A stretch of 64,000 nt of DNA, taken from the NCBI RefSeq assembly GCF_900167365.1, contig NZ_FUXL01000011.1, positions 1 through 64,000 on the forward strand, in the 5' to 3' direction. Below, in pieces: positions 16,753 through 26,410 of the stretch; position 1 is the first letter of the stretch, and every line of letters starts with the position of its first letter. Origin of the DNA: Consotaella salsifontis. GTDB taxonomy: Bacteria > Pseudomonadota > Alphaproteobacteria > Rhizobiales > Rhizobiaceae. Both the position numbers and the translations under genes were made by a program. The notes beneath the pieces were generated by a model. The model saw only the letters and a list, made by a program, of their open reading frames with translations. It searched no databases and had not been told where the DNA came from.

Positions 16753-17601
16753 TTATGCCTTCGACGTCGTTCCAACAGGTGTCATCAGGCTATCGTCTCT
16801 GGCGCCCGCGCCGGGCGCGCCGACCCGGAGGTTGTTCTGAACGTGGGTAACGCCTGAGACTGCGTCCGCGCAGTCTTCCGCGCGCCGCTTCTCGGCGCGG
16901 CTGGAGACATGACCATCGAGCGTCACCTCCCGGTTGGAAACCGTGACCTCGATGTCGGAGGCATCCACCGCGTAGTCGTTGGTCAGGCGGTCGTTGACGT
17001 CCTCGCGGATGCGATCATCGGAGCGGGTGTAATTGCGTGGTCCCTTGCCGCGATGATCCGCCTCCCGGCGACGGGTCGCGTCCTCGTCGCCGAACCAGGA
17101 GGCAATCTCGTCTCCCGCACGGTCCCAGAAATCCCGACCTTCATCGCTGCGTCGCGTGTCACGATCCCGGGCATACTGTCCGCGGAACCGGTCGATATCG
17201 CCGGGATATTGTCCGCCGCCATATGGCCCGTAGTCGCGGCTGCGACCGCCATAGGGCCCGTAGCCTCCATAATCGCGGTCATAATGTTGATCGGCGTAGG
17301 AACGGCGGTTGCCTCGCTCACCATAGGGCCGACGGTCGGAATTCATGCTCTGACGTGAGCGGTCGCCATCTTCGTCATAAACGTGATATGGCGCCCACTC
17401 GTAGCCCTGCTCGCGTGCTCGGCGGAATTCGCCCACGCCTTCGGGATTGGCCTCGCGCCGATCCAGGTCGTCGGCGGGCAGATTATCGCGTTCGCCCGTA
17501 ACTCCCGAGCGACGGCGGCCGTAGCGCTCGTCTTCCCGATCGGTTCGCCAGGAGCCACGGTTCTCATGATCGCGGTCGCGGTAACGATAGTCGTCGGCCA
17601 T
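16753..17601 (-). CDS. BON-domain protein with a long Tyr/Arg/Asp/Gly-rich N-terminus
   Basis: 282 residues. The first 170 or so are low-complexity and strongly hydrophilic, dominated by Arg, Asp, Gly and Tyr (repeats such as YGGYGPYGG and DRDHENR). A SWFGDEDA segment follows (about 165-172). One BON domain (about 200-260) has NDRLTNDYAVDASDIEVTV and GVTHVQNNLRV. BON domains bind phospholipid or act in envelope stress, but no signal peptide is present here, so the protein is cytosolic or released by another route. GGAG six bases before 17601 decides the start. Proteins of this SWFGD-BON type are common in Rhizobiales and are of unknown function. Confidence 0.75.
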   Translation of the reverse strand: MADDYRYRDRDHENRGSWRTDREDERYGRRRSGVTGERDNLPADDLDRREANPEGVGEFRRAREQGYEWAPYHVYDEDGDRSRQSMNSDRRPYGERGNRRSYADQHYDRDYGGYGPYGGRSRDYGPYGGGQYPGDIDRFRGQYARDRDTRRSDEGRDFWDRAGDEIASWFGDEDATRRREADHRGKGPRNYTRSDDRIREDVNDRLTNDYAVDASDIEVTVSNREVTLDGHVSSRAEKRRAEDCADAVSGVTHVQNNLRVGAPGAGARDDSLMTPVGTTSKA

Positions 17602-18354
17602 GTCATTCTCCATCATAAATCGGCGGGCCGGCCACTCGGCCGGCTCTCGACCTGTTGGAGATTCAACTGCGACGGAATCGGGCAGTTCCGCTTATCGTTC
17701 CCGGCTAAATATTCACCTCAAAAGTGATTGCGGGTTCAGCATTCCAGAGATCTGTTCGGAATTTGTGCGACTTCGCATCCGTGTCACAGGCAGTGGGGTA
17801 TCCGAATGGCTCGGCTAGAGGCACCCTGATTTGAGCCGTGCCGTCTCATGCTCGATATAAAATTCAGATTGATCTGATCAGAATTTTGGATTTCGTTTGA
17901 AGATGAGCTTTCTTATTTTATCCGAATTAGAAATAGTGCGTCAACTTGACGCTGAAACGATGTAAAACCCTTTCATAAACGGAAATATGCGCTTGGATGG
18001 TGTGTCCTGTTGGCTCTAACTGTTCCAATTTCCCTTGAAAGATCATTGACACACCTTGATTAATCGAGAAACGTAAGCGGCGGGAAAGGCGCGTTGTATC
18101 GGGCGCTGGAGCGGCGCGAAGTGCTCTTCGCGATGGAGGCGAGCCGCAATGGAGGTGGCGTCATTGGGGCGTCTCCTGTCGACGTATCGCTAATGTCGCC
18201 AGCTCCTCCGTCAGTGCGCCGGGTTGAGGAAGATCGCGCATCGGAGGAGGGGAGGCCTCAACCGGCGGAGCCTCGCGCGATCGGTCATGCAGAGCAGGAG
18301 CGGCGCCTGCCGTCGCCGCGCGACAAAGCAGGGCATTTGCTCTTGGGAGGAGCC
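17602..18354. other. Long non-coding region upstream of the hydrogenase operon
   Basis: 753 bases with no gene that I can support. Around 17850-18070 it becomes AT-rich and contains two palindromes (17859-17887 and 17938-17952). A perfect -35 hexamer TTGACA is at 18046-18051, but no good -10 lies 16-18 bases after it. Confidence 0.6.
17859..17952. promoter_or_regulatory. Two palindromes in the hydrogenase upstream region
   Basis: AAAATTC (17859-17865) pairs with GAATTTT (17881-17887) and encloses TGATCTGATCA (17870-17880). Further on, GCGTCAACTTGACGC (17938-17952) is a 15-base palindrome with a single-base centre. Both sit about 400-490 bases before the first hydrogenase gene. Binding proteins are unknown; the first resembles an FNR/Crp box but has a three-base rather than four-base spacer. 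Confidence 0.35.
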
Positions 18355-19509
18355 ATGTCGGCTGAAACCGGCGCCCTTGTCGGCGATTCCGCAGTCCTTG
18401 AGGCGACCGCTCTGCCGGCGTTGATCCAGGCATTGCGCGACGAAGGCTATGAGGTCATCGGTCCGACGGCGCGCGACGGCGCGATCGTCTTTAGCGAGTA
18501 CGGCCCGGCCGATAGCCTGCCGGTTGGATACGAGGACTCGCAGGAGGGCGGCCGCTATCGTCTCATCAAAACAGCAGGTCGGCGGGTCTTCGACTATGTC
18601 GTTGGGCCGAAATCGCTGAAGGAGTGGTTCTGGCCGCCGCGCCAGCCACTCTGGACGGCGCGTCGCGGCGGACGGGGCAGCTACACCATTGATCCGCCGG
18701 ACCCCAAGGTGGCGCCGCGCCGCGCCTTCGTCGGCGTCAGAGCCTGCGATCTTGCGGCAATGGCCGTCAACGATCGCACCTTCGACAACGGAGATTTCGC
18801 CGATCCCGCCTATTTGAAGCGCCGCGATAACGCGATCTTCATCTCGGTCGACTGTGCCAGGCCGGCAGCAACCTGCTTTTGCGCTTCCATGAACACCGGT
18901 CCCCGCTCCTCATCGGGGTTCGACCTCGCGCTGACGGAACTGGAGGATGCTGACACTCACGTCTTTCTGGTCCGCATTGGAACGGAGGCCGGCGCCAAGG
19001 TCGTGGCCCGAGTTCCCCACCGCCTGTCGGTCGAGAGCGACTTAGAGCGCGCCAGGGCCGTGGTAACGCAGGCTGTCGCCCGGATGGAGCGGTCGATGGT
19101 CCCGGGGATCGATGCGCTGCTGAAGCGCAATTTCACCCATCCCCGCTGGACCACCGTGGCCGAGCGCTGCCTCTCCTGCGGCAACTGCACCATGGTGTGT
19201 CCCACATGCTTCTGCTCCGACGTGAAGGATCATACGAGCCTGACGGGTGACGTGACGACCCGCGTCCGCTCCTGGGATTCGTGCTTCACCCTGGACCATT
19301 CCTACGTGCATGGCGGCGCGCTTCGGCAAAGCCGCATGTCGCGCTATCGGCAGTGGATGACGCACAAGCTTTCGAGCTGGTGGGACCAGTTCGGCGTTTC
19401 CGGCTGCACCGGCTGCGGACGCTGCATCACGTGGTGTCCCGTGGGTATCGACATCACCGAGGAGGCGCGCGCCATCGCCGAAGGCGATCTGACGCAGGCC
19501 GCCGAATAG
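18355..19509 (+). CDS. hyhB: Group 3b [NiFe]-hydrogenase beta subunit (HyhB/HydB-like iron-sulfur protein)
   Basis: 384 residues. The N-terminal two thirds match the HydB-type domain of cytosolic NADP hydrogenases/sulfhydrogenases (VGVRACDLAAM, then FISVDCARPAATCFCASM). The C-terminus has two ferredoxin-like sets, CLSCGNCTMVCPTCFC and CTGCGRCITWCP, for [4Fe-4S] clusters. GGGAGGAG precedes the ATG at 18355; the open frame extends upstream to 18094 but that part is non-family sequence. It relays electrons between the hydrogenase dimer and the flavin subunit. First gene of the operon. Confidence 0.88.
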   Translation: MSAETGALVGDSAVLEATALPALIQALRDEGYEVIGPTARDGAIVFSEYGPADSLPVGYEDSQEGGRYRLIKTAGRRVFDYVVGPKSLKEWFWPPRQPLWTARRGGRGSYTIDPPDPKVAPRRAFVGVRACDLAAMAVNDRTFDNGDFADPAYLKRRDNAIFISVDCARPAATCFCASMNTGPRSSSGFDLALTELEDADTHVFLVRIGTEAGAKVVARVPHRLSVESDLERARAVVTQAVARMERSMVPGIDALLKRNFTHPRWTTVAERCLSCGNCTMVCPTCFCSDVKDHTSLTGDVTTRVRSWDSCFTLDHSYVHGGALRQSRMSRYRQWMTHKLSSWWDQFGVSGCTGCGRCITWCPVGIDITEEARAIAEGDLTQAAE

Positions 19510-19597
19510 AGCGGTCGCGGCAGGCAGCCAGCAACTCTCGCCGCGTTGGCGAGGAACGCTTTCCGAACCAAATGCGAGAACAGGGAGGAGGTGGTAC

Positions 19598-20074
19598 ATG
19601 GTCGAGGTTCGCGGCATCGAGACCGAATTGGAGACCTTCCGTTTCTTCGACGGGATGTCCGAGGAGCATCGGCAGTTGATCGCCGGTTGTGGACAGCACG
19701 AGGTGGCCAAGGCCGGCGAATACGTCTTCAGGGCCGGCGACAAGGCGGACAAATTCTATCTGGTGAGGACGGGGCTTCTGTCCGTGGAGGTGCATGTTCC
19801 AGGTCGTGAGGGACTGGTGGTCGATACGCTGCGGGACAGCGACACCCTCGGCTGGTCCTGGATGGTTCCGCCTTACGTCTGGGCGCTGGATGCGCGGGCC
19901 TCCGAGCTAACGCGCCTCATCAGCTTCGATGCCGTGTGCCTGCGCGGCAAGATGGAGACCGACAAGGATTTTGCCTACGACATGTTCAGGCGCTTCATCC
20001 CGGTGATGGACCGTCGCCTGACGGAAACCCGGATGCGCATCGTCGAACTGGTGACGGAGCCGGCGGCTGAATGA
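19598..20074 (+). CDS. Cyclic-nucleotide-binding-domain protein inside the hydrogenase operon
   Basis: 158 residues, a single cNMP-binding beta-roll (about 12-130: FRAGDKADKFYLVRTGLLSV, then GDTLGWSW-like DSDTLGWSWMVPP) and a short C-terminal helix; no DNA-binding domain. GGGAGGAGG lies before the ATG. It sits between the beta and gamma subunit genes with gaps of 88 and 112 bases, so it is co-transcribed. It may sense a nucleotide or redox signal and gate the complex, or be an accessory subunit. The Arg that contacts cyclic-nucleotide phosphate in Crp is not obvious, so cNMP binding is not assured. Confidence 0.78.
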   Translation: MVEVRGIETELETFRFFDGMSEEHRQLIAGCGQHEVAKAGEYVFRAGDKADKFYLVRTGLLSVEVHVPGREGLVVDTLRDSDTLGWSWMVPPYVWALDARASELTRLISFDAVCLRGKMETDKDFAYDMFRRFIPVMDRRLTETRMRIVELVTEPAAE

Positions 20075-20186
20075 GGCGGCGCGGCCGTCGCGGTCGCCTC
20101 GGCCCTCCCACCAACAGCCATGCTGATGCCATCGCCCGCCGGGCCCAACGAGGTCGCGGTGGCCGACCGTAACGAAGGATCCGCAG

Positions 20187-21077
20187 ATGGATGACGTCCT
20201 CCTTCAGGAGCCCTCCTTGGCATACGCACACACGCACACCCGCGCGCAAGATGCCGCCGAGCCCATGCTGCCACGGCCTTTCATGATCGAACGGCGTCGA
20301 AAGGAAGCCGGCGGCTGCTTTACGCTCTGGCTGCGGGACCCGACGGGCCAGCCCTTCAACTTCCGCGTCGGCCAGTTCAACATGCTGTATGTCTATGGCG
20401 TCGGTGAAGTCCCGATTTCCATCGCGGGAGATGCATCGGACCCTTCGCTTCTGATGCATACGATCCGCGGCGTTGGGGCTGTGACCGACGCGATGGGGCG
20501 GCTGAAAGTCGGTGATACGATCGGCGTGCGCGGACCTTTCGGCAACGGCTGGCCTCTGGATGCGGCCGTCGGCCAGGACGTCTTCTTCGTCACTTCCACG
20601 GTGGGGCTCGCGCCCCTTCGCGGCCTCATCCTGGAAACGCTCGCCCGGCGCGAAGAGTTCGGCAAGGTGGTGTTGGCCTATGGGTCGCGCGGCATCCACG
20701 ACTGCCTGTACGAGAACGATCTCCATGCCTGGCGCGCGCGGTTCGACATGACGGTCTATGTCACAGCCCATTCGGCCCCCATCGGCTATCGCGGCCAGGT
20801 CGGCTCCGTCGCCCACCTCATCGAGCGCGCTGAATTCGATCCGCCGAACACCGTCGCCTTCGTGTGCCGGTCGGAGGCGATGCTGCCGGCGGCTTTCGCG
20901 GCCCTTGAGGCGCGCGGCGTGGCGCCGGACCGCTTCTACACCACCATGGAACGCAACATGAAATGCGCCGTAGGGTTCTGCGGGCATTGCCAACGCGGTC
21001 CGACTTTCATGTGCCGTCAGGGGCCGGTCTACCGCTACAGCGACATCCAGCATCTTTTCGCGGTCAGGGAGCTTTGA
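20187..21077 (+). CDS. hyhG: Group 3b hydrogenase gamma subunit, FAD/NAD(P)-binding (HyhG-like)
   Basis: 296 residues of the ferredoxin-NADP reductase superfamily. FAD-binding barrel (about 30-125, including GVGEVPISIAGD in place of the classical RxYS, and VGDTIGVRGPFGNGWP), NAD(P)-binding domain (about 128-235, FVTSTVGLAPLRGLI), and a C-terminal [2Fe-2S] segment of the PyrK/HydG type (CAVGFCGHCQRGP with a later CRQG). This is the site of NADP(H) exchange. Encoded six bases before the small subunit gene. Confidence 0.88.
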   Translation: MDDVLLQEPSLAYAHTHTRAQDAAEPMLPRPFMIERRRKEAGGCFTLWLRDPTGQPFNFRVGQFNMLYVYGVGEVPISIAGDASDPSLLMHTIRGVGAVTDAMGRLKVGDTIGVRGPFGNGWPLDAAVGQDVFFVTSTVGLAPLRGLILETLARREEFGKVVLAYGSRGIHDCLYENDLHAWRARFDMTVYVTAHSAPIGYRGQVGSVAHLIERAEFDPPNTVAFVCRSEAMLPAAFAALEARGVAPDRFYTTMERNMKCAVGFCGHCQRGPTFMCRQGPVYRYSDIQHLFAVREL

Positions 21078-21083
21078 ACGGCC

Positions 21084-21902
21084 ATGGCGGGCGCGCGCAA
21101 ACCAAGGTTGGCAGTCCACAAATTCGCCTCGTGCGACGGCTGCCAGCTGACGCTTCTGGACTGCGAGGATCAGTTGCTCGACGTGGTGGGAGAGATCGAG
21201 ATTGCCTATTTCCTGGAGGCAACCCGCCAGGAAATCCGTGGACCCTACGACGTCTCCCTGGTGGAGGGCTCCATCACGACGGCGCATGACATCGAACGTG
21301 TTCGACGTGTGCGCGCTCAGTCGAAAATGTTGATCGCCATTGGCTCTTGCGCGACGGCGGGGGGCGTCCAGGCGTTGCGCAATACCGCAGATATCGATGC
21401 GCTGGCCCGCGCGGTCTATCCCAATCCCGAATATTTTCAGACGCTGACCACATCCACAGCCATTCAGGATCACGTGAAGGTGGATTTCGAGCTGCGCGGC
21501 TGCCCCATCTCAAGGGAGCAACTGATCGAGGTCGTGTCGGCCTACCTCACCCGGCGCAAGCCCAACATTCCCAACTATTCGCAGTGCATGGAATGCAAGC
21601 AGGCGGGCACCGTCTGTGTGATGGTGGCCCATGGCACGCCCTGTCTCGGTCCGGTGACACAGGCCGGCTGTGGCAATGTCTGCCCGTCATGCGAGCGCGG
21701 CTGCTACGGCTGCTTCGGCCCGAAGGAGAAGGCGAACGCGAAAAGCCTGGCGCGCTGGTTCGAGGGCAGTCTGGGTCTCAGCGGACGGCAGACACACGAT
21801 CTCTATCGAACCTTCAACGCCGGGGCGCCTGCCTTCTGCGAGGTTGGGCTCGCCGCCATCGGCGAGAAGACGGATGAAACGGTAGCGGAGGTGACCCGAT
21901 GA
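21084..21902 (+). CDS. hyhS: Group 3b [NiFe]-hydrogenase small subunit (HyhS)
   Basis: 272 residues. Proximal cluster ligands begin with [10 protein letters not shown] (Cys17, Cys20), continue with GSCATAGG and LRGCPI, and distal and medial cluster cysteines lie in [11 protein letters not shown], and in [14 protein letters not shown]-like order ([17 protein letters not shown]). No twin-arginine signal is present, so the enzyme is cytosolic. The stop overlaps the large-subunit ATG by four bases (ATGA), tying their translation. Confidence 0.92.
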   Translation: MAGARKPRLAVHKFASCDGCQLTLLDCEDQLLDVVGEIEIAYFLEATRQEIRGPYDVSLVEGSITTAHDIERVRRVRAQSKMLIAIGSCATAGGVQALRNTADIDALARAVYPNPEYFQTLTTSTAIQDHVKVDFELRGCPISREQLIEVVSAYLTRRKPNIPNYSQCMECKQAGTVCVMVAHGTPCLGPVTQAGCGNVCPSCERGCYGCFGPKEKANAKSLARWFEGSLGLSGRQTHDLYRTFNAGAPAFCEVGLAAIGEKTDETVAEVTR

Positions 21903-23221
21903 GCCTGAGCGACGTCACCAGGGGCGGCGGACCGGCCCGCGTCATCAAGGTCGATGCGCTGGCCCGCGTCGAGGGCGAGGGCGCGCTTTATGTCCGCGTT
22001 CGAAACAACGAGATCCGCGATCTGAAGTTTCGTATCTACGAACCTCCGCGCTTCTTCGAGGGGCTTCTCAGGGGGCGAATGTATTCGGACGCGCCGGATA
22101 TCACCGCGCGCATCTGCGGGATTTGCCCCGTGGCCTATATCATGGGCGCCAGCCATGCCATGGAGGCGGCCCTCGGCGTGGATGTCCCGCGCGATATCCA
22201 TGAGATGCGCCGGCTCATATACTGCGGCGAGTGGATTCAAAGCCACGTGCTTCATGCCGCCATGCTTCACGCGCCGGACTTTCTGGGATTGCAGGACGCC
22301 CTGCAGATCGCGGCCGCCAATCCCGATCTCGTCAAGGCGGCGCTTCGGCTGAAGAAGCTGGGCAACGATCTGATGGCAACCATCGGTGGCCGAGCCGTCC
22401 ATCCGGTGAACACCAAGGTCGGCGGCTTCTACAAGGCGCCGAGCATCGAGGCGCTGCGCGTCTTGCTGCCGGAGGTCGAGTGGGGGCTCGGCGCGGCGGA
22501 GACCTTGCTCGACGCCTTTTCCGGGTTCGACTTCCCCGATTACGACTACGATTACACCTGCGTCTCGCTCGGTAACACCACTGCCTATCCGATCATGGAA
22601 GGAGACATCGTCGTCTCCGGCGGCGAGGCCATTCCCCTCGACGGCTTCATGGATCGCTACGAGGAATTCCAGGTCGCCCACTCCACCTCGCTGCACGCCC
22701 GGCCCAAGGATGGTTCGGGACCGTATCTGGTCGGCCCGATCGCCCGCTATAACAACAACTTCGACAGGCTTTCCACGCGCGCCCGCGATGCCGCCCGCCG
22801 CGCCGGCCTGGGCCCGATCGTCACCAACCCATTCAAGAGCCTTCTGGTGCGCATGGTGGAGACGATCCACGCCCTTGAGGAGGTCAGGCGGATTATCGAG
22901 GGCTACCGGGGGCTGGCGGCTCCGTCCGCGCCGGTCGCCGTACGCGCCGGAACGGGGTGCGGCTGCACCGAAGCGCCGCGCGGCATCTGTTTCCATCGCT
23001 ACGAGCTCGGCGAGGATGGGCGGATCGCCAAGGCACTGATCATGCCGCCGACCTCGCAGAACCAGCCGCAGATCGAGCGCGATCTCCGGGGCGTCGTGGA
23101 AAAGAACCTCGACATGGCGGATGAGGATCTGAAGTGGCTGTGCGAGCAGACGATCCGCAACTACGACCCATGTATTTCATGCTCCTGTCATTTCCTGGAG
23201 CTCACGATTGAGCGGGAGTGA
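21899..23221 (+). CDS. hyhL: Group 3b [NiFe]-hydrogenase large subunit (HyhL)
   Basis: 440 residues. L1 motif [10 protein letters not shown] gives Ni ligands Cys73 and Cys76. L2 motif DPCISCSCH gives Cys425 and Cys428, ending in His431 where the maturation protease cuts, leaving a nine-residue tail (FLELTIERE). The protein oxidises H2 or reduces protons using electrons from NADP(H) through the beta and gamma subunits. Group 3b is inferred from the operon order and the absence of any export signal. No hypABCDEF genes lie in the window, so NiFe assembly must be encoded elsewhere. Confidence 0.93.
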   Translation: MSLSDVTRGGGPARVIKVDALARVEGEGALYVRVRNNEIRDLKFRIYEPPRFFEGLLRGRMYSDAPDITARICGICPVAYIMGASHAMEAALGVDVPRDIHEMRRLIYCGEWIQSHVLHAAMLHAPDFLGLQDALQIAAANPDLVKAALRLKKLGNDLMATIGGRAVHPVNTKVGGFYKAPSIEALRVLLPEVEWGLGAAETLLDAFSGFDFPDYDYDYTCVSLGNTTAYPIMEGDIVVSGGEAIPLDGFMDRYEEFQVAHSTSLHARPKDGSGPYLVGPIARYNNNFDRLSTRARDAARRAGLGPIVTNPFKSLLVRMVETIHALEEVRRIIEGYRGLAAPSAPVAVRAGTGCGCTEAPRGICFHRYELGEDGRIAKALIMPPTSQNQPQIERDLRGVVEKNLDMADEDLKWLCEQTIRNYDPCISCSCHFLELTIERE

Positions 23222-23720
23222 CGTTGCGGCCCATGAAGTCCGCGGAAGGGATTTGGGATCGGGGTTGGCGCAGCTCATCATCGGCGTCGGAAACCGGTTC
23301 CGGGGCGACGATGCCGCAGGGCCGCTGGTGGGGGAAGCTCTTGCCGCGCGCGGCTTCGAGGTGGAGGAGCACGCGGGCGAGGGGGCTTCCCTGATGGAGC
23401 TGTGGCGCGGGCGCAGCCACGTCGTGCTGATCGACGCGACCCGCTCCGGCGCGGCACCCGGAACGATCATCCGCTTCGATGCGGCTCTCCAGAGCGTGCC
23501 CACGGGGATTTTCCACTATTCGACGCACGAGTTCAGCGTGGCGGAAGCCATCGAGACAGCGCGCCTTCTTGACTGGCTGCCGAACTCGCTGCGCGTGTTC
23601 GGCATCGAGGGCGCGGCATGGGACTATGGCGCGCCGGTGTCGGCGCCTGTCGCGGCCGCGGTCGAGCGCCTCGCAAATGAAATCGCTGATCTGCTTGCCG
23701 CCGACACCGGGCCCAGATGA
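23208..23720 (+). CDS. Hydrogenase maturation protease (HybD/HyhD family)
   Basis: 170 residues. IIGVGNRFRGDDAAGPLV (about 24-41) has the nickel-sensing Asp of the family, with a second Asp in VVLIDATRSG and HEFS later. It removes the C-terminal tail of the large subunit after Ni insertion. The start overlaps the end of hyhL by 14 bases, so it is the last gene of the hydrogenase operon. A later in-frame start closer to LAQLIIGVGN is possible; the first 20 residues are weakly conserved. Confidence 0.88.
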   Translation: MSGSDVAAHEVRGRDLGSGLAQLIIGVGNRFRGDDAAGPLVGEALAARGFEVEEHAGEGASLMELWRGRSHVVLIDATRSGAAPGTIIRFDAALQSVPTGIFHYSTHEFSVAEAIETARLLDWLPNSLRVFGIEGAAWDYGAPVSAPVAAAVERLANEIADLLAADTGPR

Positions 23721-23824
23721 TGAGCGGCTTACCGTGGCTCCAGCCAGGACAGCGACGTATCCCGGCTGGCGATCACCTTTTGCCCGCGCCAATTCCTTGT
23801 GAATTTGATATCCGCGGAACGCAG

Positions 23825-24910
23825 ATGGAGCGATCCAGCGCGTTCAGGAGGCGCAGGGGCTTGGCGACGAAGAAGCCGAAGATCAGGACCATGGAGGAGC
23901 TGGCATCGGCGATCGCCGTTTCGCGGCCGACGCTGTCCCGCTTCTTTCAGGACCCCGAGAGCGTGCGCCCGGCGACGGCGGAGAAGATCCGCCAGGGTCT
24001 GGCCCATGTCGATTACGTCCCCAACTTCTTCGCCACCCGGATGAACCGGCGCGCGAGCGGTCTGGTCGGCGTCATCGTGCCGCTCCTGACGGACCCGTTC
24101 TTCGCCAGTCTCCTCCAGACCGTCGAGCTCGCCGCGCTCGAGATGGATTTCACCGTCATCACCCAGTGTTCTCATGGCTCCGCCGAGCTGGAAGCCAATG
24201 CTGTGGAGCGTTTGCTCTCCATGAACACGGAGGGCGTGGTGGTCGCGCCTCTAGGCGAATATGGTTCGGCCGACGCGCTGAGGCAGCTCGGCCGCTCGCT
24301 ACCGATCGTCTTCGTCGATTCCCGCCCGGCCGAACCCTATACGACGATCGATTTCGTCGGCACGGACAATGAACAAAGCATCGGCTTGATCACCGACTAC
24401 CTCTGCCGGACCGGCGCCCCGCCCGTCTATCTTGGAATGCCGCGTCTCAACTCCAACGGGCTGGAGCGCGAGAGCGCCTATCGGCGATGGATGGCGGGCC
24501 ACGATCTCAGGCCCGAGGTTCTGCCCGACGACCTGGCGCCGCAGAGCTGGGCGTTCGAAACCTATGCCTACCAGACGATGGATGCGCTCTTCGGTCAGGG
24601 GCTCTACGTCGACGCCACCATTCTGTGCGCCAATGATCGGCTTGCGATGGGCGCGCTTCAGGCAGCCCATCGCCATGGGCTTTTCAACAGCCGACCCGGG
24701 GCGCGGACCAGGGTGCGCATCGCCGGACATGACGATCACCCCCTAAGCCGTTTCATGACGCCCGCGCTGACCACCGTCGCCCAGGACATCGACACCATCG
24801 GCATGACGGCGATGAGCCTTCTCGCGTCGCGCATCCGCTCCGGCAAGCCTGGAGAAGAAACGGTGGAGCGAACCTTCCCCGCGGCACTCAAGATTCGTGA
24901 ATCGGCCTGA
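23825..24910 (+). CDS. LacI-family transcriptional regulator
   Basis: 361 residues. N-terminal LacI HTH (about 18-70: TMEELASAIAVSRPTLSRFF, then ATAEKIRQGL and VDYVPN) and a periplasmic-binding-protein-like effector domain. Start at 23825 selected because the 36 residues upstream are non-family and lie next to the hydrogenase protease gene; the ribosome-binding site is weak (GGAAC). The next gene on the same strand is a polyol-binding protein, preceded by a perfect palindromic operator, so it probably represses that gene in the absence of a sugar alcohol. Confidence 0.88.
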   Translation: MERSSAFRRRRGLATKKPKIRTMEELASAIAVSRPTLSRFFQDPESVRPATAEKIRQGLAHVDYVPNFFATRMNRRASGLVGVIVPLLTDPFFASLLQTVELAALEMDFTVITQCSHGSAELEANAVERLLSMNTEGVVVAPLGEYGSADALRQLGRSLPIVFVDSRPAEPYTTIDFVGTDNEQSIGLITDYLCRTGAPPVYLGMPRLNSNGLERESAYRRWMAGHDLRPEVLPDDLAPQSWAFETYAYQTMDALFGQGLYVDATILCANDRLAMGALQAAHRHGLFNSRPGARTRVRIAGHDDHPLSRFMTPALTTVAQDIDTIGMTAMSLLASRIRSGKPGEETVERTFPAALKIRESA

Positions 24911-24984
24911 CAGAATTTCTCTTCGCAGGGAATGATCGTCTGGGCGCGATCTTCGATTGACTTCCTCCGAACTTTCGACAACTC

Positions 24985-24998
24985 TTTACGCGCGTAAA
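24985..24998. promoter_or_regulatory. LacI-type operator TTTACGCGCGTAAA
   Basis: A 14-base perfect palindrome centred on CGCG, the usual centre for LacI-family operators, 38 bases before the binding-protein ATG. It lies next to the LacI-family gene, making a local autoregulated or substrate-controlled pair likely. Confidence 0.75.
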
Positions 24999-25035
24999 AG
25001 TCGTTGCGACGGCTACGCGAAGGAGGAGGAATAAT

Positions 25036-26355
25036 ATGACCATCAGACGCAGGCTGTTGACGACGGCCGCCGCTCTCATTGGCGGCGCCGTCATTGTGAC
25101 GACGGCGATGGCGGCCGAGATCACCGTTGCCACGGTGAACAACGGCGACATGATCATCATGCAGGAGCTCTCATCGCGTTGGGAGAAGGAGACCGGCAAC
25201 AAGATCAACTGGGTCGTTCTGGAGGAGAACGTCCTACGCCAGCGCGTGACCACGGATATCGCAACGGGCGGTGGCCAGTACGACATCATGACGATCGGCT
25301 CCTACGAGGCGCCGATCTGGGGCAAGCAGGGATGGCTGGTGCCCGTCGGCGACATCGAGGGCTATGATTACGACGACCTGATCCCGGCGGTGCGCGCAGG
25401 CCTTTCCAACGACGGCACGCTCTACGCCCTGCCGTTCTACGCCGAGAGCTCGTTCACCCTGTACCGCAAGGATCTGTTCGAGCAGGCCGGGTTGAAGATG
25501 CCCGATCAGCCGACCTACGATCAGATCGCCGAATACGCCGAAAAGCTCACCGACAAGTCGAAGGAACAGTACGGCATCTGCCTGCGCGGCAAGCCGGGCT
25601 GGGGCGAGAACATGGCGTTCTTCGGAACGCTGGTGAACACGTTCGGCGGCCGCTGGTTCGACATGGACTGGAAGCCGCAGATCGACACGCAGCCGTGGCA
25701 CGACGCGCTCAACTACTATCTCGACATCATGCACAAATACGGTCCGCCGGGAGCGACGGCCAACGGCTTCAACGAGAACCAGGCTCTGTTCCAGACCGGC
25801 AAATGCGCCATGTGGATCGACGCCACCTCGGCGGCCGGCCGCGTCTTCGATCCGAGCCAGAGCAAGGTCGCCAAGGACGTGGGCTTCACCGCCGCGCCGA
25901 CCGCCAAGGTGCCCAATGGTAATGCCTGGTTCTGGGCCTGGTCGCTCGCCATTCCCAAGAGCTCGGCCAAGGCCGATGTCGCCAAGGACTTCATGAAATG
26001 GGCGACGTCGAAGGAATATGTCGATCTCGTCGGCGAGGAGAAGGGCTGGGTCGCCGTGCCCCCGGGCACACGCATCTCGACCTATGAAAACCCGAAGTAC
26101 AAGGAAGCCGCGCCCTTCGCCGAGACCGTACTCAAGGTGATCAAGTCGGCTGATCCCGAGCATCCGACGGCGGAGGAGGTGCCTTATACGGGCATCCAGT
26201 ACGTCTCGATCCCCGAGTTCCAGGGAATCGGCACCACCGTCGGTCAGAACATTTCTGCGGCTCTCGCCAAGCAGAAATCCGCTGACGATGCTCTTTCGGC
26301 CTCGCAAAGCTCGGTGGAGCGCGAGATGTCAAAGGCGGGATACCCCAAGAAGTAG
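25036..26355 (+). CDS. smoE: Sorbitol/mannitol-type ABC transporter substrate-binding protein (SmoE-like), orphan
   Basis: 439 residues. Signal peptide at 1-26 ending TTAMA before AEITVATVNNGDM. Family 1 extracellular solute-binding protein with typical polyol-binder features (GGGQYDIMTIGSYEAPIW, then YALPFYAESSFT and PNGNAWFWAWSLAIPKSS). GGAGGAGG gives a strong ribosome-binding site. In relatives such a gene begins an operon of two permeases, an ATPase and polyol dehydrogenases. Here it is followed by two hairpins and then deoC in the other orientation, so permease genes are missing from the neighbourhood. Confidence 0.87.
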   Translation: MTIRRRLLTTAAALIGGAVIVTTAMAAEITVATVNNGDMIIMQELSSRWEKETGNKINWVVLEENVLRQRVTTDIATGGGQYDIMTIGSYEAPIWGKQGWLVPVGDIEGYDYDDLIPAVRAGLSNDGTLYALPFYAESSFTLYRKDLFEQAGLKMPDQPTYDQIAEYAEKLTDKSKEQYGICLRGKPGWGENMAFFGTLVNTFGGRWFDMDWKPQIDTQPWHDALNYYLDIMHKYGPPGATANGFNENQALFQTGKCAMWIDATSAAGRVFDPSQSKVAKDVGFTAAPTAKVPNGNAWFWAWSLAIPKSSAKADVAKDFMKWATSKEYVDLVGEEKGWVAVPPGTRISTYENPKYKEAAPFAETVLKVIKSADPEHPTAEEVPYTGIQYVSIPEFQGIGTTVGQNISAALAKQKSADDALSASQSSVEREMSKAGYPKK

Positions 26356-26410
26356 GTCAAGCCTGGGCCGGCGCGCCGAAAGCCCCGGTGTCACCGCCCC
26401 CGCAAGAACG

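Noticed and set aside
17870-17882. FNR-type box (TTGAT-N4-ATCAA) before the hydrogenase operon.
   Set aside because: The two half-sites TTGAT and ATCAG are separated by three bases rather than four and the second half departs from consensus.
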